A DNA stretch of 26,599 nt, taken from positions 1 to 26,599 of the forward strand of contig UQRM01000029.1 of assembly GCA_900543485.1 (NCBI GenBank), in the 5' to 3' direction. Position numbers and translations under genes: made by a program. This DNA is from an uncultured Eubacterium sp. Its GTDB lineage: Bacteria > Bacillota > Clostridia > Peptostreptococcales > Anaerovoracaceae. The notes under the pieces were generated by a model. That model had not been told where the DNA came from. It saw only the letters and a program-made list of their open reading frames with translations, and made no database searches. Shown here one piece after another: positions 6,019 through 12,889 of this stretch. The stretch's first letter is position 1. Each line of letters begins with the position of its first letter.

Positions 6019-8154
6019 TCAGATCGACAAAGCTTGTTTCTTACTCTGTTGTTGTCCGGGAGTTCTGTCAGCCTCAGGCCTCTCTCTCCCTTCGGGTCGA
6101 AAGGTCGGCACCATTTTTTCCACCATCCCGACGATATCCCCCATGCCTTCGTAGCTGGCGTGGGCCAGCCTTTCCAGCTTCTTCAGGAAGTCCATCGTAT
6201 CGAATGGTATCGGCTTCCCTATATGTATCAGCTCGTTGTCTGTCTTTTTCAATCCTTCTTCGGCCATCAGCTTCTCTTCGAAGAGCTTTTCTCCCGGCCG
6301 AAGTCCTACGTATTTTATCTTGATATCCACGTCCGGCTTGTAACCCGACAGCTTTATCAGGTTCCTGGCCAGAGTGTCTATCTTCACCGGCTCGCCCATG
6401 TCCAGCACGAACACTTCCCCGCCCCAGGCGTATGCTCCTGCCTGCAGCACCAAGCTAACGGCTTCCGGTATGGTCATAAAATATCTGATGATATCGGGAT
6501 GGGTCACCGTCACGGGACCGCCTGCCGCTATCTGCTTCTTGAACAGTGGGATGACCGAGCCGTTGCTGCCCAATACGTTTCCGAATCTGACCGCCACGAA
6601 CTGGGTGCCCTTTCGCTCCCTGTTCCTGACGCAGTCTATCCTCACGCAGGCATCCGCTTCCGTGGGACTTCCGCTTAGGTTGCCGCCTGCCGCCTCCGGA
6701 GTCATACAGCTGAGGCCAGCTTCCGTACCCGCCGGCTCCGCGCCGCGGGCCTCATCCATCATCCCTATCTCCAGCCTCGGCAACAGGTCCATGCGGCCTT
6801 CCTTGCTGACGGCGTCCATACACTGTATCACCATCTCGCAGAGCCGCTTGCTGGCTCCCATGATATTGGTAGGGTTGACGGCCTTGTCGGTGCTGATGAG
6901 GACGAAGCGCTTCGCTTCGCACCTCATGGCCCAGTAAGCTGTCACGTAAGTGCCCACCACGTTGTTCTTTATGGCTTCGGCAGGGCTCGTCTCCATCAGC
7001 GGCACGTGTTTATGGGCGGCCGCGTGGTAGACGATGTCCGGCCTGTATTGTCTGAAGACCAGCTCCATCCGCCTGCTGTCCCTCACCGAACCTATCAGCA
7101 CGGCGAGAGCCAGATCCGGATATTTCCGCCTCAGCTCCTGCTCTATCTCATATGCGTTGTTTTCATATATATCGAAGATTATCAGCCGCTTCGGTCTGCG
7201 GCCTGCTATCTGCCGGCACAGCTCGCTTCCGATGGAGCCTCCGCCGCCGGTCACCAGGATGGTCTTCCCTTCCAGCTCCCGCATGATCTCATCAAGGTCC
7301 ACCTTGATGGTCTCCCTGCCCAGCAGGTCCTCCACCGCCACCGGCTTCATCTTGCTCAGGGTCAGCTCGCCGTTGGCCAGCTGGTATACGCCCGGCAGGA
7401 TCTTCAGCTCGCAGCCCGTCTCCTTGCAGATGTCCAGGATGTCCCGCCGCTTCTCCGCCGACGCCGACGGCATGGCCAGCATTATCTGATCTATCTCATA
7501 CTTTTCCGCGGCCTCCAGGATGCTTTCCCTGCCGCCTACGATGGGGATGCCCTCTATCAGCCTGCCCCACTTGTTGGGATTGTCGTCTATCACGCAGCGG
7601 GGCCAGGCCACCGCGCCGTTGGAACTCTTGAGCTCCTTCAGTATCACCTGACCCGCCGCGCCTGCTCCTATTATCATGGCGTTGTGGGACGCCTTCATGT
7701 TCTTCTCCCTGCGGGCCCGCTCCAGCTTTATGTACCGGTACGCGAACCTTATGGCCGTCACCAGGCAGAACTGTATCACCGTGCCAAAGATGTAGTAGGA
7801 AATCGGCATACGCAGCACAAAGACGGTTATCCCTATCACATGGAAAACCGTGGTTATCCCGGATGCCGCCAGGATACGGTTCAGCTCGCTGAAGCTGGCG
7901 AAGCGCCACATGCTGTTGTACAGATTGAAAAACCAGAAGACTATCAAAGAAAAGACGGTATAGAATGGGGCAAACTGAAGAAATGCGTTCAGGTACTCCA
8001 CCGGTATGGCGGAGTAGGCCAGATCGAACCGCAGAAGAAGACCGGCAAAATAGGAGCCGTTTACCACGATAACGTCATAGATCATCAGGTATATAGCTAC
8101 GGTCTTCCAGTGTTCCCATTTCCTTTTTCTCATCTCTGTATTCTTATAGTTCAT
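6019..8154 (-). CDS. PglF/CapD-type membrane nucleotide-sugar 4,6-dehydratase
   Basis: A 711-residue membrane enzyme of the PglF/CapD/WbpM group, which makes the 4-keto-6-deoxy form of UDP-GlcNAc. The N-terminus carries about four membrane helices (residues 20-135). A first Rossmann-like region starts at AMIIGAGAAGQVI (about 157), and the catalytic extended-SDR domain starts at ILVTGGGGSIGSE (about 299). STDKAVNPTNIMGASKR (about 420-437) is the usual active-site block with Met in place of the classical SDR Tyr. RFGNVLGSNGSVIPLF follows at about 522. Unusually, about 70 extra residues (about 446-516, Gly/Ala/Glu-rich) separate these blocks. The C-terminus has LRPGEKLFEE. It supplies the substrate for the aminotransferase. 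The start is the ATG at 8154 with only a weak GGGA site; another ATG lies seven codons in. Confidence 0.92.
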   Translation of the reverse strand: MNYKNTEMRKRKWEHWKTVAIYLMIYDVIVVNGSYFAGLLLRFDLAYSAIPVEYLNAFLQFAPFYTVFSLIVFWFFNLYNSMWRFASFSELNRILAASGITTVFHVIGITVFVLRMPISYYIFGTVIQFCLVTAIRFAYRYIKLERARREKNMKASHNAMIIGAGAAGQVILKELKSSNGAVAWPRCVIDDNPNKWGRLIEGIPIVGGRESILEAAEKYEIDQIMLAMPSASAEKRRDILDICKETGCELKILPGVYQLANGELTLSKMKPVAVEDLLGRETIKVDLDEIMRELEGKTILVTGGGGSIGSELCRQIAGRRPKRLIIFDIYENNAYEIEQELRRKYPDLALAVLIGSVRDSRRMELVFRQYRPDIVYHAAAHKHVPLMETSPAEAIKNNVVGTYVTAYWAMRCEAKRFVLISTDKAVNPTNIMGASKRLCEMVIQCMDAVSKEGRMDLLPRLEIGMMDEARGAEPAGTEAGLSCMTPEAAGGNLSGSPTEADACVRIDCVRNRERKGTQFVAVRFGNVLGSNGSVIPLFKKQIAAGGPVTVTHPDIIRYFMTIPEAVSLVLQAGAYAWGGEVFVLDMGEPVKIDTLARNLIKLSGYKPDVDIKIKYVGLRPGEKLFEEKLMAEEGLKKTDNELIHIGKPIPFDTMDFLKKLERLAHASYEGMGDIVGMVEKMVPTFRPEGRERPEADRTPGQQQSKKQALSI

Positions 8155-8274
8155 GATATCCCGATTTATGTATAGTGATCCTTCTCATTGTATCTTTGCT
8201 CTGTATCTTCTCAGTCTCCCTGTGTTCCTACGTCCTATTTTAGTTTCTCTAAACAAAGTCCACAAACAAACACA

Positions 8275-8299
8275 GCTCTTTCTGCAACGCAGCAAGAGC
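8275..8299 (-). promoter_or_regulatory. Hairpin in the leader before the dehydratase gene
   Basis: On the minus strand GCTCTT-G-CTGC-GTT-GCAG-A-AAGAGC folds into a 10-bp stem with one mismatch, followed by a T/G-rich run. It lies in the 151-nt gap between the small HTH gene and the dehydratase gene. It could be a weak terminator, a processing site or an antitermination signal. No gene is present in this gap. Confidence 0.35.
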
Positions 8300-8305
8300 C
8301 GCGGC

Positions 8306-8557
8306 TTATTCACCATGTTCTACATCTCTCTGCAAAAAAAAAAAGTATTCAGGGATCTCTTCAGGCGATATCTCCAATACCTGATCTGCCAGTATGCTTA
8401 TCTCCTCCATCGTGAATTCCTCGCAATTGCATAATTTCAGGAGATAATGCCGTTCCGGGATGTCCAGGGAAGCAGCCACCTCGCTGCTGGTCATACCCTT
8501 GTCATCGACCGCACCGACAAGCTTTTCGTAATTGAACCTGTAAATCATAGACATCAT
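8306..8557 (-). CDS. Small HTH-type regulator (Cro/DUF739-like)
   Basis: An 83-residue protein. Residues about 10-60 (YEKLVGAVDDKGMTSSEVAA..LDIPERHYLLKL..EEFTMEEISILADQVLE) have the spacing of an XRE/Cro-type helix-turn-helix and resemble small phage-type regulators. The ribosome site GAAGAAAGAAGAG precedes ATGATG at 8557; the in-frame ATG at 8548 is an alternative. It is the first gene after the minus-strand promoter at 8594-8622, and it may be co-transcribed with the dehydratase and the rest of the glycan operon. A run of 11 T on the coding strand (8344-8334, codons for FFF near the C-terminus) could cause slippage. It probably acts as the Cro-like counterpart of the divergent repressor; this is inference from position. 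Confidence 0.7.
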   Translation of the reverse strand: MMSMIYRFNYEKLVGAVDDKGMTSSEVAASLDIPERHYLLKLCNCEEFTMEEISILADQVLEISPEEIPEYFFFLQRDVEHGE

Positions 8558-8575
8558 CTCTTCTTTCTTCCTTTT

Positions 8576-8592
8576 GTTTAGAACTTATAAAC
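8576..8592. promoter_or_regulatory. Operator candidate O1 (palindrome next to the glycan-operon promoter)
   Basis: GTTTAGAACTTATAAAC, an inverted repeat with GTTTA/TAAAC arms. It almost repeats the sequence at 8733-8751. It sits immediately downstream of the minus-strand -10 box, covering the expected transcription start. Confidence 0.7.
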
Positions 8593-8593
8593 T

Positions 8594-8622
8594 ATTATAT
8601 ACACCCCCTACTCAAAAAGCAA
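8594..8622 (-). promoter_or_regulatory. Sigma-70-type promoter for the HTH gene and glycan operon
   Basis: On the minus strand: -35 TTGCTT (8622-8617), 17-nt spacer, -10 TATAAT (8599-8594). The predicted start falls inside operator O1. Confidence 0.7.
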
Positions 8623-8703
8623 TACCCCTTCTACAATTTTCGCCATCATTCGCAACCATTATCTTCCTTCTGAGATTGTATTGAATTATGGCTTTTGTCT
8701 TGT

Positions 8704-8732
8704 TGATGTTTTTTAAATTTGATATTATAATG
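8704..8732 (+). promoter_or_regulatory. Sigma-70-type promoter for the XRE/S24-like repressor
   Basis: -35 TTGATG (8704-8709), 17-nt spacer, -10 TATAAT (8727-8732). The predicted start lies inside the palindrome at 8733-8751, which implies autoregulation. Confidence 0.75.
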
Positions 8733-8751
8733 TTTACGAAGCTTATAAACA
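8733..8751. promoter_or_regulatory. Operator candidate O2 (palindrome next to the repressor promoter)
   Basis: GTTTACGAAGCTTATAAAC: the same arms and CTTATAAAC end as O1, with 9 rather than 7 bases between GTTTA and TAAAC. It lies between the -10 box and the repressor ribosome site. Confidence 0.7.
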
Positions 8752-8762
8752 AGAGGTAAAAG

Positions 8763-9314
8763 ATGGGAAAAGCTACTTTTTCGGAAAGACTTAATCTCGT
8801 TATAAGAGAAAACAATATCAGGCAGGTCGACCTGTGTAAGAAGACCGGCATCGGTAAAAGTGCCATGAGTCAATATCTGAGCGGTTCTTTTGCTCCTAAA
8901 CAGCAAAACCTCTATGCGCTGGCTCGAGCCCTCAATGTTTCAGAAGCATGGCTCATGGGATATGATGTCCCACGCGAAAGAACCGTCGTAAAATCTTCCC
9001 CAAGTGCTTCAGATACTTTTTACTTCACCGCGCCAGATGACAGCATGCTTGGCATACATATACCAAAAGGAGCTCGTGTTTTGATCCATAGGACTGAATC
9101 CATCGGATCCGGTCAGGTAGTTTGTTTCACCGTCGACGATTCAAAGCCCTGCCTTCGCAGGTTCTACAAGCAAAACGATCTGCTGCTGTTCTTCGCCGCC
9201 TCTTCGTCCGATGAATACCCTCCTTTGATATACAAAAGCTCAGCTCTTTCGGATGGTTCGCTGAAGATCGAAGGTGTTGCCATCGAAGTCACCCTGATCC
9301 TCCAAGACTCATAG
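8763..9314 (+). CDS. XRE-family repressor with an S24/LexA-like C-terminal domain
   Basis: A 183-residue, two-domain protein like phage CI repressors. The helix-turn-helix spans residues about 5-65 (SERLNLVIRENNIRQVDL, GIGKSAMSQYLSG, LNVSEAWLMGYD). Residues about 90-180 match the S24 peptidase-like fold: the nucleophile position is Ser94 in PDDSMLG, followed by IPKGARVLIHR and GQVVCFTVDD. The position of the catalytic Lys (TVKR in LexA) reads CLRRFYK, with Arg132, so self-cleavage looks unlikely; the domain may serve for dimerisation or ligand sensing. The ribosome site is AAGAGGT before the ATG. It faces the HTH/glycan operon across a 205-nt region with two matching operators and is followed by a terminator at 9434-9459. 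Confidence 0.85.
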   Translation: MGKATFSERLNLVIRENNIRQVDLCKKTGIGKSAMSQYLSGSFAPKQQNLYALARALNVSEAWLMGYDVPRERTVVKSSPSASDTFYFTAPDDSMLGIHIPKGARVLIHRTESIGSGQVVCFTVDDSKPCLRRFYKQNDLLLFFAASSSDEYPPLIYKSSALSDGSLKIEGVAIEVTLILQDS

Positions 9315-9328
9315 CCCATCACATCTCT

Positions 9329-9387
9329 ATCCGAACGTATCGCAAACAGGCTCGCCTGGACAACTATCACTCGTATACGGTTCGGAT
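9329..9387. repeat. Long nested inverted repeat after the repressor gene
   Basis: Outer arms ATCCGAACGTAT (9329-9340) and ATACGGTTCGGAT (9375-9387) pair over 12 bp with one bulged G. The loop contains a second hairpin, CAGG-CTCG-CCTG. There is no T-run directly after it. Its role is unknown: an mRNA 3' end structure, a small RNA or a protein site are all possible. The rest of 9315-9672 holds a terminator, a sigma-54 promoter and a GC-rich stretch in which no gene is seen. Confidence 0.5.
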
Positions 9388-9433
9388 TCGTATATGATTA
9401 TTTTCCGCGCAACCACCTATCCTTATACATCAG

Positions 9434-9459
9434 ATGCATCCTCAAGCGATGCATTTTTT
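9434..9459 (+). terminator. Intrinsic terminator after the repressor gene
   Basis: Perfect 7-bp stem ATGCATC / GATGCAT with a 7-nt loop, followed by a T-run. It separates the repressor from the sigma-54-controlled transporter. Confidence 0.75.
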
Positions 9460-9586
9460 ATATACGCCCTTCTTGTCCATTACCCTCCGGCCGGCGGCTG
9501 CCCCCGGCCTTTTCCCAGCGCGCCTCTAACAGAAGTCTTTCTCCGTCACGCCCGGCGCAGCGACCCCTCCGGCGCCCCCAACCATT

Positions 9587-9602
9587 TGGCACAGAACTTG
9601 CT
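9587..9602 (+). promoter_or_regulatory. Sigma-54 (-24/-12) promoter of the MFS transporter
   Basis: TGGCACAGAACTTGCT has the GG and GC elements with exactly 10 bases between them and matches the TGGCAC-N5-TTGC consensus. It lies about 70 nt before the transporter start. No clear GACCC-N6-GGGTC activator site was found upstream; only a GACCC half-site near 9562 was noticed. Confidence 0.82.
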
Positions 9603-9672
9603 TTAATTATTAGCGTGAATTATTTCTATCCTTGATACGTTTCATTTTTCATTTATTTTAGGAGGTATACTT

Positions 9673-10941
9673 ATGAAGGATATCAAATTTACGCAGAACG
9701 GGCGGTTCTTCTACGGTTGGATCGTGGTGTTCCTGGGACTTATCCTGATGACTTTTGCTTACGTGGGGTTCGTATCCCTCACCAGTGTATTCGTTCTTCC
9801 TGTTACGGAAGACCTGGGCATCGACAGAGGCGACTGGATGTCGTATATGGTCGTGATGTCGCTGGCCTGCATCGTGGCTTCGCCGTTCCTGGGGAAGCTG
9901 ATGGGAAAGTACAGCCTGAAGCTGTGGGTCGCTTTCGCATGTCTCTGCGGTATCGTAGGCTACATCGGCTTTTCCAGAGCTGACTCCATGACCGCGTTCT
10001 ACCTGTTCGGCATCATCCTGGGGATAGGCTTTGCCGGAACAGTCCCGATGCCTGTTTCCATCATGATAAACAAATGGTTCGGCGGCAAGATAAGAGGGAC
10101 TGCCACCGGTATCGCTTTCCTGGGAAGCGGTCTGGGCGGCATGATACTCTCGCCGATCCTCAACAGTGTTATCGCTTCCAGCGGCTGGAGGATGGGGTAC
10201 ATAACTCTGGCCATCGTATATGTAGTTCTGATGATACTGGTGCTGATATTCGCCAACGACAACCCTGAAGCCAAAGGCTTTACCAGAATGGGTGAAGACG
10301 AGGCGGAAAAGGTGAAGGATCCATCCGAAAGAAAAGGCATGGACCTGAAAGAAGCCATGCGCACACCTGAGTTTTACATCGCTCTGCTCTCAACAGTCCT
10401 GGTGGTTCTGGCCTCCAGCGCACTGCTCGCCAACTCGGTAGCCTTCTTCGTAGGCTGTGGCATCAACGATGCCAGCGCCGCGTCCTTCCACGGATTCATG
10501 CTGGGCTCCCTCATTGTCGGCAAGCCTGTCATCGGCTTCATCACCGACAAGCTGGGCATCAGAGCAAGCACTGTCATATCCACCATCATATTTGCCGGCA
10601 CTTTCGCTATGCTGTTCATCATGCCTAGCTCGCCGATGGTATTCGTATATCTGGTTATCGCCTGCTACGGCCTGGGCGGCCCTACTATCACGGTAGTTCC
10701 TCCACTGATGATCAACGGTCTTTTCGGTGATAAGGACTACGGTACTCTTGTCGGCGTCATGAACATGGCCACCAGCATCGGCGGCGCTTTCGGCGGGACG
10801 GTAGCAGCCATGGTATACGACGCGACAGGAAGCTATTCCGGCTTCTGGATCGTGGCCTGCATCTCAGTTGCTATCGCGGCTATCCTGAGATTCGTAGCCT
10901 TCAAGATCCACGATGCGAAGGAAAAGAGACTGGCTGCATAA
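9673..10941 (+). CDS. MFS transporter, OFA (oxalate/formate antiporter-like) family
   Basis: A 422-residue membrane protein with about 12 hydrophobic helices in two halves, joined by a charged loop around residues 196-232 (NDNPEAKGF...DLKEAM). The opening FYGWIVVFLGLIL and the first-half sequence GFAGTVPMPVSIMINKWFGGKIRGTATGIA are typical of the OFA branch of the major facilitator superfamily, which moves small carboxylates and related acids. Its substrate cannot be named. The start has an excellent AGGAGG site 8 nt upstream. Transcription from a sigma-54 promoter, next to a sigma-54 activator and an AbgB-like hydrolase, suggests uptake (or exchange) of the amide or amino-acid conjugate that the hydrolase splits. 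It ends before a strong terminator at 10976. Confidence 0.88.
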   Translation: MKDIKFTQNGRFFYGWIVVFLGLILMTFAYVGFVSLTSVFVLPVTEDLGIDRGDWMSYMVVMSLACIVASPFLGKLMGKYSLKLWVAFACLCGIVGYIGFSRADSMTAFYLFGIILGIGFAGTVPMPVSIMINKWFGGKIRGTATGIAFLGSGLGGMILSPILNSVIASSGWRMGYITLAIVYVVLMILVLIFANDNPEAKGFTRMGEDEAEKVKDPSERKGMDLKEAMRTPEFYIALLSTVLVVLASSALLANSVAFFVGCGINDASAASFHGFMLGSLIVGKPVIGFITDKLGIRASTVISTIIFAGTFAMLFIMPSSPMVFVYLVIACYGLGGPTITVVPPLMINGLFGDKDYGTLVGVMNMATSIGGAFGGTVAAMVYDATGSYSGFWIVACISVAIAAILRFVAFKIHDAKEKRLAA

Positions 10942-10975
10942 ACAGAAAGGTCCAGTTGCATAGAAGTTCCTATAC

Positions 10976-11005
10976 AGGAGCCGGGCATATGCTCCGGCTC
11001 CTTTT
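10976..11005 (+). terminator. Intrinsic terminator after the MFS transporter
   Basis: AGGAGCCGG (10976-10984) pairs with CCGGCTCCT (10994-11002) across a 9-nt loop and is followed by TTTT. It makes the activator gene a separate transcription unit. Confidence 0.85.
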
Positions 11006-11068
11006 CATACCGCAAAGACACGATCATCAGAAAGCGACCATTTCTAACAACTGCGCTCGTTTCTGTTA

Positions 11069-11074
11069 TATAAT
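11069..11074 (+). promoter_or_regulatory. Probable -10 box for the sigma-54 activator gene
   Basis: TATAAT lies 30 nt before the ribosome site in the short gap after the terminator. No good -35 was found at 16-18 nt, so the promoter assignment is weak. Confidence 0.35.
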
Positions 11075-11109
11075 CAAACTGAGTTTTTTCTGAACAAGGA
11101 GGCATGATC

Positions 11110-12624
11110 ATGACCGGAAAAGACAAGGTCAAAGACATAGAATTCAAGGACTACCTGAAAAAGCTGAAAGGGCTGCTGAAGCCCGGGGACATGGGCGATG
11201 AGGGGGACTCCGGCTCCGGCGATGAGCTGGATCCTGACAGGATCTACAGTGCGCTGCTTCGGGCAACCAAAGAACGCGAGCTGTTTTTAACTGCGCTGGA
11301 TAACGCTGTCGACAGCTTTCACCTGGCTGACGGCAAGGGGAACATACTCTTCGTCAACAAAACATTCGCTGACCGGAGCCAGATGGCCAGAGAGGACGTC
11401 ATCGGCAAAAACGTGGCTGACATGCCTTACAAACCATCAGGCGTACTGCTGGCCATCAAAGAGAAACGGCGTCTCAGCTTTATGCAGCACGGCATCGGAG
11501 GCGACGCTATAGCCACTACCGTCCCCGTACTTGACGAGGACGGCGAAGTCCGCCTGTGCGTCAGCAACGCCCGTTTCATAAACGAGCTGGAGCTGTTGAG
11601 CCGATATTACACGACTCAGCGCGGGAAAGGCGGCGCCGCACCTGCCCCCGGCATCTCCACCACGCCTGAACTGAGCTCCAGCGATGAAAGCATGCAAAAG
11701 CTCTACGATTTTGCCAAGCAGATAGCCGCCGCCGATTCCGGGGTCCTCATAACAGGTGAGACAGGGACCGGCAAAAGCGTGCTGGCAAAATATATCCATG
11801 AAAACAGTCCCCGTTCCAAGAAGAAATTCGTGGAGCTCAACTGTGCGGCCATTCCTGAATCACTGATCGAATCAGAGCTCTTCGGCTATGAAACAGGAGC
11901 CTTTACCGGCGCCCAGAAAGGCGGGAAGCCAGGCCTCTTCGAAGTAGCCGACGGCGGCACGCTGTTTCTGGATGAGATAGGAGATATGCCGCTGCAGCTG
12001 CAGCCCAAGCTTCTGCACGCCTTACAGAACAAAACCATCACCCGCGTAGGCGGTACCAGGCAGATACCCGTCAACGTCAGGATAATCACCGCTACCAACA
12101 AAAATCTCGAAAACCTGGTAAAGGAAGGGCTTTTTCGAAACGACCTGTACTACAGGATAAACATCGTTCCCATAAGCATCCCGCCCCTCAGAGAGCGGAA
12201 AAGCGACATCACGCCTCTCATCAACTCCTTCGTAGACCGTTTCAACAAGCACTACAATCAGTCTGCCGCTATCGACGATGGCGCCATGAAATTGTTGAAC
12301 CTCTACAAATGGCCGGGCAATATCAGGGAACTGGAAAACATGATAGAGCGGTTGCTGGTGACTAACAAAAGCGGCATCATAACCGAATGGGATCTGCCTA
12401 ACAATATCCGGATAATGACTGATTCCGCCGACGACAGTGGTATCCACGTCAGCAAGCTGATGCCCCTCAAGGATGCTCTGGAGACGGTGGAGGGAGAACT
12501 GGTCAGGATGGCTTTCAAAGACGGCGCCAGCACCTACGATGTCGCCCGGAAGCTGAAAATAAGCCAGTCCGGTGCCAGCAGGAAGTACCTCAAATACGTG
12601 AAAAACGCACCGCTAAGCGACTGA
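11110..12624 (+). CDS. Sigma-54-dependent transcriptional activator (PAS - AAA+ - HTH)
   Basis: A 504-residue enhancer-binding protein. Residues about 50-160 form a PAS-like sensor (FHLADGKGNILFVNKTF). The AAA+ domain spans about 188-420: Walker A GETGTGKS at 216-223, the sigma-54-contacting loop GAFTGA at 263-268, Walker B TLFLDE at 284-289, and KWPGNIRELENMIERLL near its end. A C-terminal helix-turn-helix (STYDVARKLKISQSGASRKYLK) is of the TyrR/PrdR-like kind. There is no receiver domain, so it is probably ligand-controlled. AAGGAGG fits the ATG at 11110 (7-nt spacing) better than the in-frame ATG at 11104 (1 nt). It sits between two genes that each have a sigma-54 promoter, so both are its likely targets. 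Confidence 0.95.
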   Translation: MTGKDKVKDIEFKDYLKKLKGLLKPGDMGDEGDSGSGDELDPDRIYSALLRATKERELFLTALDNAVDSFHLADGKGNILFVNKTFADRSQMAREDVIGKNVADMPYKPSGVLLAIKEKRRLSFMQHGIGGDAIATTVPVLDEDGEVRLCVSNARFINELELLSRYYTTQRGKGGAAPAPGISTTPELSSSDESMQKLYDFAKQIAAADSGVLITGETGTGKSVLAKYIHENSPRSKKKFVELNCAAIPESLIESELFGYETGAFTGAQKGGKPGLFEVADGGTLFLDEIGDMPLQLQPKLLHALQNKTITRVGGTRQIPVNVRIITATNKNLENLVKEGLFRNDLYYRINIVPISIPPLRERKSDITPLINSFVDRFNKHYNQSAAIDDGAMKLLNLYKWPGNIRELENMIERLLVTNKSGIITEWDLPNNIRIMTDSADDSGIHVSKLMPLKDALETVEGELVRMAFKDGASTYDVARKLKISQSGASRKYLKYVKNAPLSD

Positions 12625-12669
12625 TGTGATATCCGCCCATGGCTTTAACACAGACGGCGATGCAGCTTC

Positions 12670-12783
12670 GACCCAAAATAGGGTCAGTGAGTCATTTTTG
12701 GGTCAACAGGACATTTCCCGATTTTACTCGTGTATACACGTAATTATCTGAATTTTTTAAATCGTATCACCCGAAATTGGGTC
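12670..12783 (+). promoter_or_regulatory. Cluster of three upstream activator sites for the sigma-54 activator
   Basis: Three 16-bp sites share a 5-6-5 layout ending in GGGTC: GACCCAAAATAGGGTC (12670-12685, perfect arms), GAGTCATTTTTGGGTC (12689-12704) and CACCCGAAATTGGGTC (12768-12783). They lie about 30-145 bp upstream of the -24 box of the hydrolase promoter, the usual enhancer distance. A separate 12-bp palindrome, CGTGTATACACG, lies at 12729-12740. Confidence 0.75.
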
Positions 12784-12812
12784 GCACATTCTTTTCCTGC
12801 TGTGAAAAGGCA

Positions 12813-12828
12813 TGGTATGACTCTTGCT
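12813..12828 (+). promoter_or_regulatory. Sigma-54 (-24/-12) promoter of the AbgB-like amidohydrolase
   Basis: TGGTATGACTCTTGCT has GG at 12814-12815 and GC at 12826-12827 with the required 10-base gap. The expected start is about 50 nt before the coding start. Confidence 0.78.
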
Positions 12829-12889
12829 ATATATATTTCCAGGATAAATAATTCACAAAAATTTTCGGATTTTAAAGTGAGGTAACATC

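Noticed and set aside
7006..8175. Long plus-strand frame opposite the dehydratase
   Set aside because: It is an antisense shadow of a well-supported gene with biased codon use; the composition is low-complexity His/Gln/Arg-rich. The same holds for the long frames at 5316-6323, 5671-6678 and 13004-14056.
8306..9314. Prophage remnant
   Set aside because: Only the divergent regulators are phage-like; no integrase, attachment repeats, or structural genes are seen in the window.
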